A DNA stretch of 64,000 nt from Burkholderiales bacterium Ga0077543 (GCA_001464055.1 LNET01000042.1:17664-81663), one strand, 5' to 3'; shown: positions 28,801 through 38,063, counted from the stretch's first letter. A program made the numbers and translations. Notes: a model not told the origin generated them from the sequence alone.

Positions 28801-30906
28801 GCCGATCACTTCGAAGCCGCCTCCGCTGAGCGTGGTGCCCGCGAAGTTCGACAGGCCGCCGCCCAGGCGCAGGGCCCCTGCCGTCACCCGCAGCGTGCCG
28901 GTGTTGGTGGCCAGCACGCCCGGGTTGAGGTTCATCAGCGCGGCGCCTTCCTTGACGAAGGTGCCGCTGTTGACGAAATCGGCCGCGCCGCTGCCGTTGC
29001 GGCTGATGCTCCAGGCCGTCGTGGCGTTGTTCGTCATCAGGCCGGCGTTCTCCAGCCGCGTGCCGGCGCTCCACGCGCTGTTCCTGCTCAGCAAATTGGC
29101 GATACCCTGGGACACCAGTCGATAGCTGCCCTGCAGAGCGAGCCCATCGATGGTGAGCGCGTCTTCGAAGGTGGTGCTGCCGCTGCCGCTGACGTTGCCG
29201 CCGATTGCCGAGGGCCCGGTCACGGTGACGGCGCCGCTGCCGCCGAAGTCGCCGAAGAAGGGCTTCTGCAGCACCGCCAGCGTGCTGGGGGCGTTGACGT
29301 TCAGGGTGCCGCCCGTCATCTCCAGGACACCTGCGGTGCTGAAGGGTTCAGCCACCGTGGCCGTGCCGCCGGTGATGCGCAGCACGCCGCCTTCGGCCAG
29401 GTTGAACCTGTCGTTCAGCGTGAAGCTGTTGTTCGTGATCAGCAGCACCCCGCCGCTGGCCACGTTGAAGCGGCCGTCGAGCACGCTGCCGCCGGCGGTG
29501 ATCTGCATGGTGCCGCTGTTCACGTTGGTGATGCCGCTGGCGGCCTGCAGATACGGCACGCTGAGCACCAGGGTCGAGGTACCTCCGTGCGTGACGGTGC
29601 CGCTGTTGGCAAAGGCACCACCACCCGTACCCCCGGTGACGAAGAAGGCGAACGACGGGTTGATCGTCATCGTGCCGGCGTTTTCCAGCCGCGACCCGTT
29701 CGACAGCGAGAGACCCTGGAGCAGGCTGGTCGGGCCCTGGGCCACGATGCGGTAGCCGCCCGCCAGGCTCATGTTGTTGATCGTCAGGCTGTCCTGAAAA
29801 GTGGCACTGCCGCTGCCGCTGAAGGCGCCGGCAATGACTGACGGCCCGGCCACGGTGACCGCACCGCTGCCGCCGAAGGTGCCGCCGTCCTTGGCCAGGG
29901 CCCCCAGGGTCGTGGCTGCGTTCACGTTCAGCGTTCCGCCCAGTTCGAGGTTCACGCCGCCCGGTGAACTGAAGGGCGATGCCACCGTCACCACAGAGCC
30001 GGAACCTACACCCAGGAAGGCACCGGCGGCCAGGTTGAAGCGGTTGTCCAGGGTCAGCGTGCTGGCGCGGAACTCCAGCCGTGCGCCGTTGGCCACACCG
30101 AAGTTGCCATCGAACACGCCACCGCCGCCGAACAGCAAGCGGCCGGCATCCACCTGGGTGCTGCCACCGGCCGTCTGCGCATACGGCACATTGATCTGCA
30201 GCAGGCCGTTGCCGCTTTTCGTGAGCGTGCCGCTGTTGGCGAAGCTGCCGCTGCCCACCCCCGCAGCGACCGTGCGCGAACCGCTGGCCACGTCGACCGT
30301 GAAGCTGCCTTCGTTGTCCAGCCGAGACCCACCGGCCAAGCTGGGGCTGCCCAGCAGGCTGGTGGCACCCTGGGCGACGACGCGGTAGCCGCCTGCCAGC
30401 GCCAGGTTGTTGATCGACAGCGCTGCCTGGAAGCTGGCGCTGCCGCTGCCCGTCATCACGCCGCTCAGCTGGCTGGCGCCGCTGGCCACGAGCGCGGCAT
30501 TGCTGGACAGCGTGCCGCTGGTGTGCACGAAGCGGCCGATGCTGGAAGCCTCGCTGAACGACAGCGTGCCGCCCGTCAGGGTGAGCAGGCCCGCGGGCAG
30601 CCCGTTGAACCGGCGCACCGTCGTGTTCTGCCGCACCGCGGTGGAAAAGCTGCCCAGTTCTGCGGTGTCCAGCGGCCCGGGGGCCACGCCGCCCACCCAG
30701 TTCGCGGTCTGGTCCCAGAGGGTGCCGGGGCCGCCGAAGACCACGGTTTGGGCCCCTGAACCCTCTGGGGCCAGCAGCAGCGCACTGGCCAGGGCCAGCG
30801 GGCTCAGGTGAAACAATACGTTTCGTGCGGAGCGCCCGGCGCGCGCATGCGGCAGCGGGGGCGTAGAGGCCGGGATGGAGGGGCTGAAGAGGCGGTGCAT
30901 GGTCAT
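25840..30906 (-). CDS. Large PEP-CTERM exported repeat protein (autotransporter-like repeats then ASH/choice-of-anchor-like repeats)
   Basis: Signal region LFHLSPLALASALLLAPEGSGAQ; three tandem units containing 'NNLALAGGYRVVAQG'; C-term VPEPSTYALFLGGLALLLLSRRRLQQQ. Confidence 0.85.
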   Translation of the reverse strand: MTMHRLFSPSIPASTPPLPHARAGRSARNVLFHLSPLALASALLLAPEGSGAQTVVFGGPGTLWDQTANWVGGVAPGPLDTAELGSFSTAVRQNTTVRRFNGLPAGLLTLTGGTLSFSEASSIGRFVHTSGTLSSNAALVASGASQLSGVMTGSGSASFQAALSINNLALAGGYRVVAQGATSLLGSPSLAGGSRLDNEGSFTVDVASGSRTVAAGVGSGSFANSGTLTKSGNGLLQINVPYAQTAGGSTQVDAGRLLFGGGGVFDGNFGVANGARLEFRASTLTLDNRFNLAAGAFLGVGSGSVVTVASPFSSPGGVNLELGGTLNVNAATTLGALAKDGGTFGGSGAVTVAGPSVIAGAFSGSGSATFQDSLTINNMSLAGGYRIVAQGPTSLLQGLSLSNGSRLENAGTMTINPSFAFFVTGGTGGGAFANSGTVTHGGTSTLVLSVPYLQAASGITNVNSGTMQITAGGSVLDGRFNVASGGVLLITNNSFTLNDRFNLAEGGVLRITGGTATVAEPFSTAGVLEMTGGTLNVNAPSTLAVLQKPFFGDFGGSGAVTVTGPSAIGGNVSGSGSTTFEDALTIDGLALQGSYRLVSQGIANLLSRNSAWSAGTRLENAGLMTNNATTAWSISRNGSGAADFVNSGTFVKEGAALMNLNPGVLATNTGTLRVTAGALRLGGGLSNFAGTTLSGGGFEVIGDATLSFAAADVQTLDAALLLDGPGSQFINSGSGADALANLAASTAAGSLTLRNGRSLATPGAFNNAGSTTLGTGSSFTAGGSGFANAAGGSLLMEGGSLATSAGTGTLANAGTVSGFGTLAAAVNNSGTVLATGGVLNANGGITGATGRLQVAPGATLNLAAATAPGSTGALVLQGSLALGAQNLVVAGDYSNTGFGTGNAFDARAGVTGSGQIIGSGAVLALGGQASPAGANAWVLDFGTVRGGSSATRSFTVQNAGSAGAASLRTALQTAANGAAVSDARLSGTALVAGNLALLAAGSASDSFVATLAGVSTGGALTGQVLAVAGNFANTLVQTLALQGFSTVLASGAASPAGPLNLGNFRVGISPAPSSNLAINNLASGPGAEQLRLGPLQTSGNFSAINNLGGSSVAPGASVADAVRVASAAGVAGPNAGAVTLQFTSNGQAFAPGFTDLAVNQQTVQLNATGFRLANPTLATPNPVLLPNQRVGGSLTQALTLANNLPADGFSESLNASISASGQATAGGSFNLLAAGASSSALFVGVDTSSAGQRSGVATVALASDGTGSSGFAALAVGSQTVNVSGDVYRLAVPQLGTSLGLLAARVGDVQPVATLAVANAGPDAFTERLNASFGSVPAGFTSGPALLGVAPGASGNLTLALATGTAGNFGGNAQTLLVSSGAGTTGAPDAPLPAAKVAVQGRVYAPAVPAVPLTVVDFGIVRMGDSVAARSVAVGNTASGALTDSLRAEISSGSAAFTAAGSALVPAGQTNASALTVTLDTGTAGAFSGSGQLGLASVNPDLADRTLAAQPIGFAAQVNNLAAPVFTASGATLSGGGLNYTLDFGSFTEGTGAVQATLQLANLVAGPADNLSGSWALDGLGTPFAASGFNSFANLAPGGQVGGLLVSLGDVQLGSFSGSIRLASFSVNGVGPDLALGDVVINLQGQVVAVPEPSTYALFLGGLALLLLSRRRLQQQRHDAGVSEFLSR

Positions 30907-31061
30907 CCTTCAAGTTGGGCCGGTGCCTGCTGGCTGCGCCCGTCGAAACCGGGTGCAACACCGGGCTGGAAAGGCACGAAACCACTTTAGGAAGCGCAGC
31001 GTTTCAGCTCCGTTTCAATGGGGCGCTCAATCGCAGGGAGTCGACCGACACCGGCCCTTCC

Positions 31062-31079
31062 ATCCCCAAGCCTGGGGAT
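31062..31079. promoter_or_regulatory. Inverted repeat in divergent promoter region
   Basis: ATCCCCA-AGCC-TGGGGAT, perfect 7-bp arms. Confidence 0.45.
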
Positions 31080-31215
31080 ATAACCTCCCGCTTTCAGGGG
31101 CCCGGCGCCGTCGACAGCCGCCAAATCGGGTTTGACACCAAAGCCCCCAGTGGGGCGAAGGCCCCGGCCACGTGCAGACTGCGTGCTGCAGAAACCCGAC
31201 AACTCAAGGGCCAAC

Positions 31216-34191
31216 ATGCTGAAGTTCCTTGGCCACCCTTCCTGGCACCCGCCCGACGGCAACCCGAGCCCCTTGCCGATGACGCTGCCCGGCGCACTGA
31301 CGTTGGTGTTGGCCGAACGCGGCGACTGGCTGGACCGCGAGTTCGTTGCCACCACCTTCTGGCCTGAAGCCCCGCCCGACGAAGCCTTTCGCCGCCTGCG
31401 AATGACCCTGCACCGCAGCCGCCAGGTGCTATCCACCTGGGGCGTGGCCAGCGCACTGCAGGCCGAACGCAGCCGGCTGCGCCTGGCCCTGCCCACCGAC
31501 CTGCAGCGCCTGGAGGCGCCGGGCGGCCTGGCCCTGCTGGACGACTTCCTGACCGGCTACCGCCTGCGTGAGGGCGACAGCGAAGGCTTCGACGGCTGGA
31601 TCGAGGCCACGCTGGCGCGCCGCGCCGCCGCTTGCCGGCGCAACGAAGGGCAGGCGCCGGCCCCCGCCCCGGGCGCAGCCATTGCCAGCAGCATGCCAGC
31701 CCGACCACTTCCCGGCCGCGAGGCCGACCTGACACGCCTGCAGGCATTGCTGCAGGGCAGCCAGCCAGCCATCGTGCTGGTGGGCGAAGCCGGCATGGGC
31801 AAGACCACCCTGGCCCGCCACGCACTGCCCGGTGCGCTGTGGCTGCAGGGGCAGGAAATGCTGCAGGCCCTGCCGTACCGTGCGGTGTCGGAACTGCTGC
31901 GCGCCAACTGGCAGAGCCTGCGCCAGCAGATGGCAGCCGACCCGAGCTCCAGCTTGGCTGCGCACCGGCTGGACCTGGCCCGACTGCTGCCCGAGCTGAT
32001 GCCCGAGGCGCCGCCGCCGCCGCTGGAGGCCACCGCCGCCCGCACCCGGCTTGCCGAGGCCATGGCACTGGCCGTGGAAGCCCTGGGCGGGCTGCTGATC
32101 GTCGACGACCTGCCCTGGTGCGACCCGCCCACACTGGACTGGCTGGCCTTGCTGGCCCACCGCGGCCGCACGCGCTGGCTGGCCACCGCCCGCCCCTGGG
32201 ACGCTTCGGCCCCGGTCGAGCTGCTGCTGCAGCCCCTGCGCCAGCGCGGGCTGCTGGCCGAAGTGGCACTGGACGGGATGGACCCCGCCGCCCTGGCCCG
32301 CGCCCTGGGCCAGCGCCACCCGGAACTGCTGCCACCCGAAGCCGAAGGCCCTGGACCTTGGCGGCGGCTGGTGGCGGCCAGCGGCGGCAACCCCTTCATC
32401 GCAGTGGAATGCCTGAAGTGCAGCCCCGGCCGCGAGCCGCCGGCCGGCGCGCCACCGCCGCAGCGGGTGCAACAGCTGCTGCAGAACGTGGCAGCCCAGC
32501 TGCCGTCGCCGGCCCGGCAGCTGGCCGCAGCCGCTGCCGTGGCCGGCGAGCCCCTGCCCCTGGCTGCGCTGGCCGGCGCCGCCCTGCTGGACGAAGAAGC
32601 CGCCGCCACGGCCTTGCAGGCCGGCGTGGCTGCACGGCTGCTGCTGCAACAGCCCGACGGCCGCGTGCAATGCCGGCACGACCTGGTGCGCCAGTCGCTG
32701 CAGGCCGGCGTGTCGGCCGAGCAGGCCGCGCGCTTCCACCGCGCGGTGGCGCAGTGGCTGGGCACCCAGCGCGGCGCCGACCCCTTGGGCGTGGCGCGCC
32801 ACTGGCAGGCCGCGGGCTGCCCCGAACAGGCCTGGCCCTGGTGGCACCTGGCGGCGCGGCAGCTGAAGGCGCGCGGCGAATTCGAAACCGCGCGCCAGGC
32901 CTGGCAGCGCATCCAGAACGCCAGCGAGGACGTCTTCCTGGCCCTGCAGGCCCGCCTGGAACTGGCCGCGGCCGACTTCTTCGACGACCTGCAGGCCAGC
33001 CGCACGCGCGTCGAAGCCGTGCTGGCCCAGGTGGCGGCCCTGCCCGAAGGCCGTCAGCGGCAGCACATCGAGGCGCGGGCGCTGGCGGCGCTGGTGGACA
33101 ACGCCGTCTTCAGCGGCAACCTGCCCACCGCGCAGACCCACGCCTGCCGCCTCACGGCCCTGCTGCCGGCCTTGCCTGACAGCGACCGCATCGACGCGCT
33201 GGAAGTACTGATCGAGCTGGCCATGCGCACGCCCGACATTCCGGCCTGCTGGCGTTATCTGGGCGAACTGCGCGCAGCGTCGCCACAGCGGCCGCAGGTG
33301 CTCAGCTTCGAAGGCCAGATCCACTGGTTCAGCGGCGACGTGCGCAACGCCGCGGCGGTGCTGGGCGAACTTTTGCAGCGCTTCCCCGAATACCGCAGTG
33401 GCCTGACCATCGACAATGACCTGGCCGTGATGCTGCAGACCCTGGGCCGGCTGCAGGAAGCCGAAGCCCGGGCGCGCGACTCGCTGCGGTACTGGGCCGG
33501 GGTGGCGCACACCGAAACCCTGTCGCTGCTGGTGCTGGGCCTGGTGCTGGCCAGTGCCGGCCGCGACGCCGAGGCCAGCGCCGCGCTGCTGAACGCGGTC
33601 GATCTGGCCCGGGCGCAGGCCTCGCCCGGTTTCGAAGCCGAAGCCTGGGTGCGCCTGGCCCGGCTGCACCTGCAGCAGGGCCGCCTGGATGCGGCCGAAG
33701 CCGCCCTGGGAACAGCGCGCGGCTGGCTGCAGACCTGCGCGGAACCGATGCGCGTGTCGCAATGGGCCTGGGTGGAAGTGCGGCTGGCGCTGGCCCTGGG
33801 CGGGAAGGCTCAGGTGCATGCACAGCGGCTGCAGGACGCCAGTACCCGCAGCCAGCATCCGCTGGTGCACACGCGCTGGGCCCATGTGCGGGCCTTGATG
33901 GCGCAGGCCGCCGGTCAGACCGTGCAGGCCGCGGAAGCCGCCGCTCAGATGCAGACCCTGGCCGCTGCCACCGGCCTGGCCGAAGCGGAGGCCGAGGCAC
34001 TGCTGCTGCAGGCCACGCTGCACCTGGCCGCAGCCAATGCGCGTGTGACCGGTGCCGACCCGGCCGCGAGCAGCCGGCGCAAAGCCGCCGAACAGGCCCG
34101 GCTGGCGGCCCTGGGCATCGCCCAGCCATGTGGCTTCACCGCGCTGGTGGCGGCCGCCCAGCGGCTGCAAAGCGGGCAGGCGCTGGTCTAG
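31216..34191 (+). CDS. STAND/AAA ATPase transcriptional regulator with TPR-like C-terminus
   Basis: N-terminal wHTH-like FVATTFWPEAPPDEAFRRLRMTLHRSRQVLS; Walker A VGEAGMGKTTLARHAL; LLIVDDLPWCD; alpha-helical repeats. Confidence 0.85.
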   Translation: MLKFLGHPSWHPPDGNPSPLPMTLPGALTLVLAERGDWLDREFVATTFWPEAPPDEAFRRLRMTLHRSRQVLSTWGVASALQAERSRLRLALPTDLQRLEAPGGLALLDDFLTGYRLREGDSEGFDGWIEATLARRAAACRRNEGQAPAPAPGAAIASSMPARPLPGREADLTRLQALLQGSQPAIVLVGEAGMGKTTLARHALPGALWLQGQEMLQALPYRAVSELLRANWQSLRQQMAADPSSSLAAHRLDLARLLPELMPEAPPPPLEATAARTRLAEAMALAVEALGGLLIVDDLPWCDPPTLDWLALLAHRGRTRWLATARPWDASAPVELLLQPLRQRGLLAEVALDGMDPAALARALGQRHPELLPPEAEGPGPWRRLVAASGGNPFIAVECLKCSPGREPPAGAPPPQRVQQLLQNVAAQLPSPARQLAAAAAVAGEPLPLAALAGAALLDEEAAATALQAGVAARLLLQQPDGRVQCRHDLVRQSLQAGVSAEQAARFHRAVAQWLGTQRGADPLGVARHWQAAGCPEQAWPWWHLAARQLKARGEFETARQAWQRIQNASEDVFLALQARLELAAADFFDDLQASRTRVEAVLAQVAALPEGRQRQHIEARALAALVDNAVFSGNLPTAQTHACRLTALLPALPDSDRIDALEVLIELAMRTPDIPACWRYLGELRAASPQRPQVLSFEGQIHWFSGDVRNAAAVLGELLQRFPEYRSGLTIDNDLAVMLQTLGRLQEAEARARDSLRYWAGVAHTETLSLLVLGLVLASAGRDAEASAALLNAVDLARAQASPGFEAEAWVRLARLHLQQGRLDAAEAALGTARGWLQTCAEPMRVSQWAWVEVRLALALGGKAQVHAQRLQDASTRSQHPLVHTRWAHVRALMAQAAGQTVQAAEAAAQMQTLAAATGLAEAEAEALLLQATLHLAAANARVTGADPAASSRRKAAEQARLAALGIAQPCGFTALVAAAQRLQSGQALV

Positions 34192-34233
34192 CGTTGGCGT
34201 TGGCCTGGGTGTGAGCCCCTGCCGCTGCAAAGG

Positions 34234-34611
34234 TCAGTGTGCGTTGGCGTCCTGAAAAGCACAGCCCAGCGCCTGCGCGGCCAACAGCAGCCGCTTGTCA
34301 CGCGTCCACAGCAGGCTTTGCCCGGTCAAGGCCACCGCGGCCAGCAGGTGGACATCGACATATCAGATGCCCCGGCCATGCAATTCGCGCCGGTCGATGA
34401 AGGCCAGCACTTCGCCGGGTTCGGCCACCGATGCAGCGGGCAAGTCCTGCAACAGTTCCAGAACCCTTTGCCGGTCGGCGAGGTTTCCACAGGCGATCTC
34501 GCCCACGACAAACGGGTGCATCAAGACCTGTGCCCGTTCGAGCAAACCGGCGAGCTGGACGTCGCCAGCGCGCAGGTGGTCCACCCACACCGAGGTGTCG
34601 ACCAGGATCAC
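34234..34611 (-). pseudogene. vapC: VapC-type PIN-domain toxin interrupted by an in-frame TGA (34363-34365)
   Basis: MILVDTSVWVDHLRAGD...LHGRGI*YVDVHLLAAVALTGQSLLWTRDKRLLLAAQALGCAFQDANAH*; same frame continues to TGA at 34234-34236. Confidence 0.85.
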
Positions 34612-34808
34612 TTGGCGCCGCCAGGTCGCCTGCGCGGCGCAGCCTCCAGCCGGGGTTGTGAGCCACCGAGCCTGGCCAGTCGGCGGGCGCTTTCGCGTTC
34701 GATCAGGGCGCGAAGCGCCTCGGCCAACACGGCAGAGCGGTCCATCCCACCGGCCAGTTGGGTGGCCTTGGCCAACAAGGCTTCGTCGAGGGTGATGGTG
34801 GTTCGCAT
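34608..34808 (-). CDS. vapB: VapB-type ribbon-helix-helix antitoxin
   Basis: MRTTITLDEALLAKATQLAGGMDRSAVLAEALRALIERESARRLARLGGSQP; ATGA overlap with vapC. Confidence 0.85.
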   Translation of the reverse strand: MRTTITLDEALLAKATQLAGGMDRSAVLAEALRALIERESARRLARLGGSQPRLEAAPRRRPGGAK

Positions 34809-34890
34809 GGCCGCTGCCTGTTTCGAATGAGCATCAAATCTATCATCGTCTGATGCTCTCATCCATGCTCGCGTCGGCCGAGCCGCTTGA

Positions 34891-36672
34891 CTAGCCCACC
34901 GCCCGCGCCTGCTTCTCGGCGTCCTGCAGCAGCCGCCACATCACCTTGCCCGACCCGCTCTTGGGCAGTTGATCGGCGAATTCCACGATGCGTGGCACCT
35001 TGTAGGCGGCCATGTGTTCGCGTGCCCAGTCGATGATGTCCTGCGGCCTGGCGCTGTCGCGCACTTCGGTGCGCAGCACCACCACGGCCTTCACGGTTTC
35101 GCCGCGGTAGTCGTCGCGGCTGGCGATCACGCAGGCCTCCTGCACCAGCGGGCACTTGAACAGCAGCAATTCCACCTCGCTGGGCCAGACCTTGTAGCCG
35201 CTGGCGTTGATCATGCGCTTCAGGCGGTCGGTGATGAAGAAGTAGCCCTCGTCGTCGCGCCGGCCCAGGTCGCCGGTGCGGAAGAAGGGCTTGCCGTCGA
35301 TGCTGACGAAGGCCGCGCGCGTGGCCTCGGGGTGGCGCCAGTAGCCCTTGAAGACCATCGGTCCGTGGGTGACGATTTCGCCGGTTTCGCCGTTCGGCAC
35401 TTCTGCCAGTGTGTCGGGGTCGATGACGCGGCTGTCGGTGCCGAACAGCGGGATGCCCAGGCATTGCAGCTTGGCCCGCTCTGGCGGGTTGGCGTGGCTG
35501 GGCGCGGCGGTTTCGGTCAGGCCGTAGCCTTCGGCGAAGGTCAGGCCGAATTCCGTCCGCAGGCGTTCTGCCACGGCCTGTGGCATGGCTGCACCGCCGC
35601 CCGACAGGTAGCGCAGGCTGGTCAGGTCGAAGCTCTTGTAGTTCGGGCTGCCGAACAGGTCGATGATCATCGTGGGAATGCAGGTCCAGTGCGTGACCTG
35701 GTGGCCCGAGATCAGGCGTCCGGCCAGTTCACGGTCCCAGCGCGGCATCAGCACCACGGTGCAGCCGTGGAACACCGGGGCCAGCACGCCGTAGAGCATG
35801 CCGGTGATGTGGAACATCGGCACCACGCCGAGTGACACGCTCTCGGCGCTGACCCAGCCCCAGAGCGCACCGCCGACGACGTTGGGCATCAGCGTGCGGT
35901 GGCTGTGGATGCAGCCCTTGGGCAGGCCGGTGGTGCCGCTGGTGTAGGGCAGCAGGGCCATGTCGTCGGGCTGGGCCTGGGGCGGCGGGGCCTGCAGTGC
36001 GGCGCCCAGCGCATCTTGCCAATGCACGGCGCCGCCGCTGACTTCGGGCAGCGGGTGTTCGGCCTGCAGCCAGGCCAGCACGGCCGGTGACGGCGCTTCG
36101 GCCGGGGCGATCTCGCCTTCGGGCAGGGCGTCGGCAAAGCGGGTGACGAGCACGCGCTTCAGGCGCTGGGCCGGCGGCAGCGCGGCATCGGCCTGGGCGA
36201 CGATGGCGGCCAGGTCGGCGGTGGTGACGACGACTTTCGTTTCGGGGTCGGTGATGTAGTGGCCGAACTCATCGGCGCGGTTCATCGGGTTCACCGGCAC
36301 GACCACCGCGTCGGCGCGCTGCACGGCATAGAAGGCCACCACGAACTGCGGGCAGTTCTGCATGAACAGCGCCACGCGGTCGCCGCGCTGCACGCCCTGG
36401 GCCTGCAGCCAGCCGGCCAGGACCTCGGCCTGGCGGTGCAGTTCACGGTAGCTGAGTTCACGCCCGAAGAACACGTAGGCAGCCTTGTGGGGATAGCGGC
36501 GTGCGGTAACTTCCAGGTTGAACCAGAGCGTGGTCTCGGGCACGACCAGGTCACGCGGCAGGCGTGCAGGCCAGGCGGCGGCATGGGGGCGGGTGTCGAT
36601 GGCGGCCAACGGCGGGCTCCGGGTTGCGGGTGGACAGCCTGTGGGTGTACCGGTTGCGGCCCGCCCCGTCAT
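34891..36672 (-). CDS. AMP-dependent acyl-CoA synthetase/ligase
   Basis: LLPYTSGTTGLPKGCIHSHRTLM; GYGLTETAAPSHANPP; FRTGDLGRRDDEGYFFITDRLKRMINASGYKVWPSEVE. Confidence 0.9.
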   Translation of the reverse strand: MTGRAATGTPTGCPPATRSPPLAAIDTRPHAAAWPARLPRDLVVPETTLWFNLEVTARRYPHKAAYVFFGRELSYRELHRQAEVLAGWLQAQGVQRGDRVALFMQNCPQFVVAFYAVQRADAVVVPVNPMNRADEFGHYITDPETKVVVTTADLAAIVAQADAALPPAQRLKRVLVTRFADALPEGEIAPAEAPSPAVLAWLQAEHPLPEVSGGAVHWQDALGAALQAPPPQAQPDDMALLPYTSGTTGLPKGCIHSHRTLMPNVVGGALWGWVSAESVSLGVVPMFHITGMLYGVLAPVFHGCTVVLMPRWDRELAGRLISGHQVTHWTCIPTMIIDLFGSPNYKSFDLTSLRYLSGGGAAMPQAVAERLRTEFGLTFAEGYGLTETAAPSHANPPERAKLQCLGIPLFGTDSRVIDPDTLAEVPNGETGEIVTHGPMVFKGYWRHPEATRAAFVSIDGKPFFRTGDLGRRDDEGYFFITDRLKRMINASGYKVWPSEVELLLFKCPLVQEACVIASRDDYRGETVKAVVVLRTEVRDSARPQDIIDWAREHMAAYKVPRIVEFADQLPKSGSGKVMWRLLQDAEKQARAVG

Positions 36673-36782
36673 CCTGCCTTACCCGCAGGCGCCGTGACGC
36701 CTGGGCGACAGGCCCGGCCGACCCCAGGGGAGCCCGGCACGCCCCGGCGGCCGCCGGCAGATGCCAGCAGACAATCGCGCCG

Positions 36783-38063
36783 ATGTCCGATTCCCTGTTT
36801 GCCCAGCGCGCCTTCATGCTGCTGTGGTTTGCGCGCCTGGCCAGCACAGCAGCCAGCCAGATGCTGATGGTGGCAGTGGGCTGGCAGATGTACGACCTGA
36901 CCGGTTCGGCCTGGGACCTGGGCCTGGTGGGCCTGCTGCAGTTCGCACCGGCCCTGCTGCTGGCGCTGTGGGCCGGCCATGTGATCGACCGGCACCACCG
37001 CGCGCGCATCGTCGCGGCCTGCATGGCGGTGCAGGTGGGGGTGTCGGCGGTGTTGTGGTCGGCCAGCCAGGGGGCCTGGGCAGAACGTGAACTGCTGCTG
37101 TGGATTTCGCTGGTGCTGGGTGCCGTGCGCGCTTTCCAGATGCCGGCGCAGCAGGCGCTGACGCCCAGCCTGGTGCCGGCGGCGATGTTGCCGCGCGCGC
37201 TGGCCTTCAGTTCGGCCGGCATGCAGGGCGCCATCATCGCCGGGCCGGCCCTGGGCGGCTTCATCTACGTGGCCGGCGCTTCGGCCACCTATGCCGTGTG
37301 TGCGCTGCTGTTCCTGCTGGCCAGCGTGCTGGCGGCGCTGATCCGCTACACCCAGGCGCCGCGCAGCCAGGAACCTGCCAGCTGGGCCACGGTGCTGGCC
37401 GGGGTGCACTTCATCCGCCACAACAAGGTGATCCTGGGCGCGGTGTCGCTCGACCTGTTCGCGGTGCTGCTGGGCGGGGCCACGGCGCTGCTGCCGATCT
37501 TCGCCAAGGACATCCTGCAGGTGGGGCCCTGGGGCCTGGGCCTGCTGCGCGCCGCACCGGCCGTAGGGGCCCTGACCGTGTCTTTGCTGCTGGCGCGTTG
37601 GCCGGTGCGGCGGCGCACGGGCCATCTGCTGCTGGGCGCGGTGGCGGTGTTCGGGCTGGCAATGCTGGTGTTCGGCCTGTCGACCACGCTGTGGCTGTCG
37701 CTGGCGGCGCTGGCCGTCAGCGGCGCGGCCGACATGGTCAGCGTGGTGATCCGCTCGACCCTGGTGCAGCTGGAAACGCCCGACGAGATGCGCGGCCGCG
37801 TGAGCGCCGTGAACTCGGTGTTCATCGGGGCTTCGAACCAGCTGGGTGAATTCGAGTCGGGCGCCACCGCGGCCCTGCTGGGCCCGGTGGGCTCGGTGTT
37901 GCTGGGCGCTGTGGGCACTCTGCTGGTGGCCGGGCTGTGGCTGCGCCTGTTCCCGGCGCTGGCGCAGCGCGACGAACTGGTGCCGCAGCAGGCGCAGGCC
38001 GGCGTGACGACCGTCGCCCTGCCAGCCGGGCCGGGGCACGCGCCGCCGGGCCCGCCGCACTGA
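36783..38063 (+). CDS. MFS transporter (EntS-like)
   Basis: MSDSLFAQRAFMLLWFARLASTAASQMLMVAVGWQMYDLTGSAWDLGLVGLLQF; 12-TM-like hydrophobicity. Confidence 0.85.
   Translation: MSDSLFAQRAFMLLWFARLASTAASQMLMVAVGWQMYDLTGSAWDLGLVGLLQFAPALLLALWAGHVIDRHHRARIVAACMAVQVGVSAVLWSASQGAWAERELLLWISLVLGAVRAFQMPAQQALTPSLVPAAMLPRALAFSSAGMQGAIIAGPALGGFIYVAGASATYAVCALLFLLASVLAALIRYTQAPRSQEPASWATVLAGVHFIRHNKVILGAVSLDLFAVLLGGATALLPIFAKDILQVGPWGLGLLRAAPAVGALTVSLLLARWPVRRRTGHLLLGAVAVFGLAMLVFGLSTTLWLSLAALAVSGAADMVSVVIRSTLVQLETPDEMRGRVSAVNSVFIGASNQLGEFESGATAALLGPVGSVLLGAVGTLLVAGLWLRLFPALAQRDELVPQQAQAGVTTVALPAGPGHAPPGPPH

Noticed and set aside
23898-30811. Long plus-strand ORFs (23898..25760, 24796..27639, 28276..29841) opposite PEP-CTERM genes
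   Set aside because: Antisense shadow of repeat-rich genes; no signal peptide or family motifs
30907-31010. Sigma-54 (PrsR-type) promoter in front of the PEP-CTERM pair
   Set aside because: No convincing TGGCAC-N5-TTGC element found on the minus strand
31429-34230. 933-aa minus-strand ORF opposite the STAND regulator
   Set aside because: Gln/His/Gly-rich shadow frame; plus strand has ATPase motifs
34298-34666. Alternative 122-aa ORF over vapC as a distinct gene
   Set aside because: Different frame, no motif; the vapC frame with a single TGA explains the region
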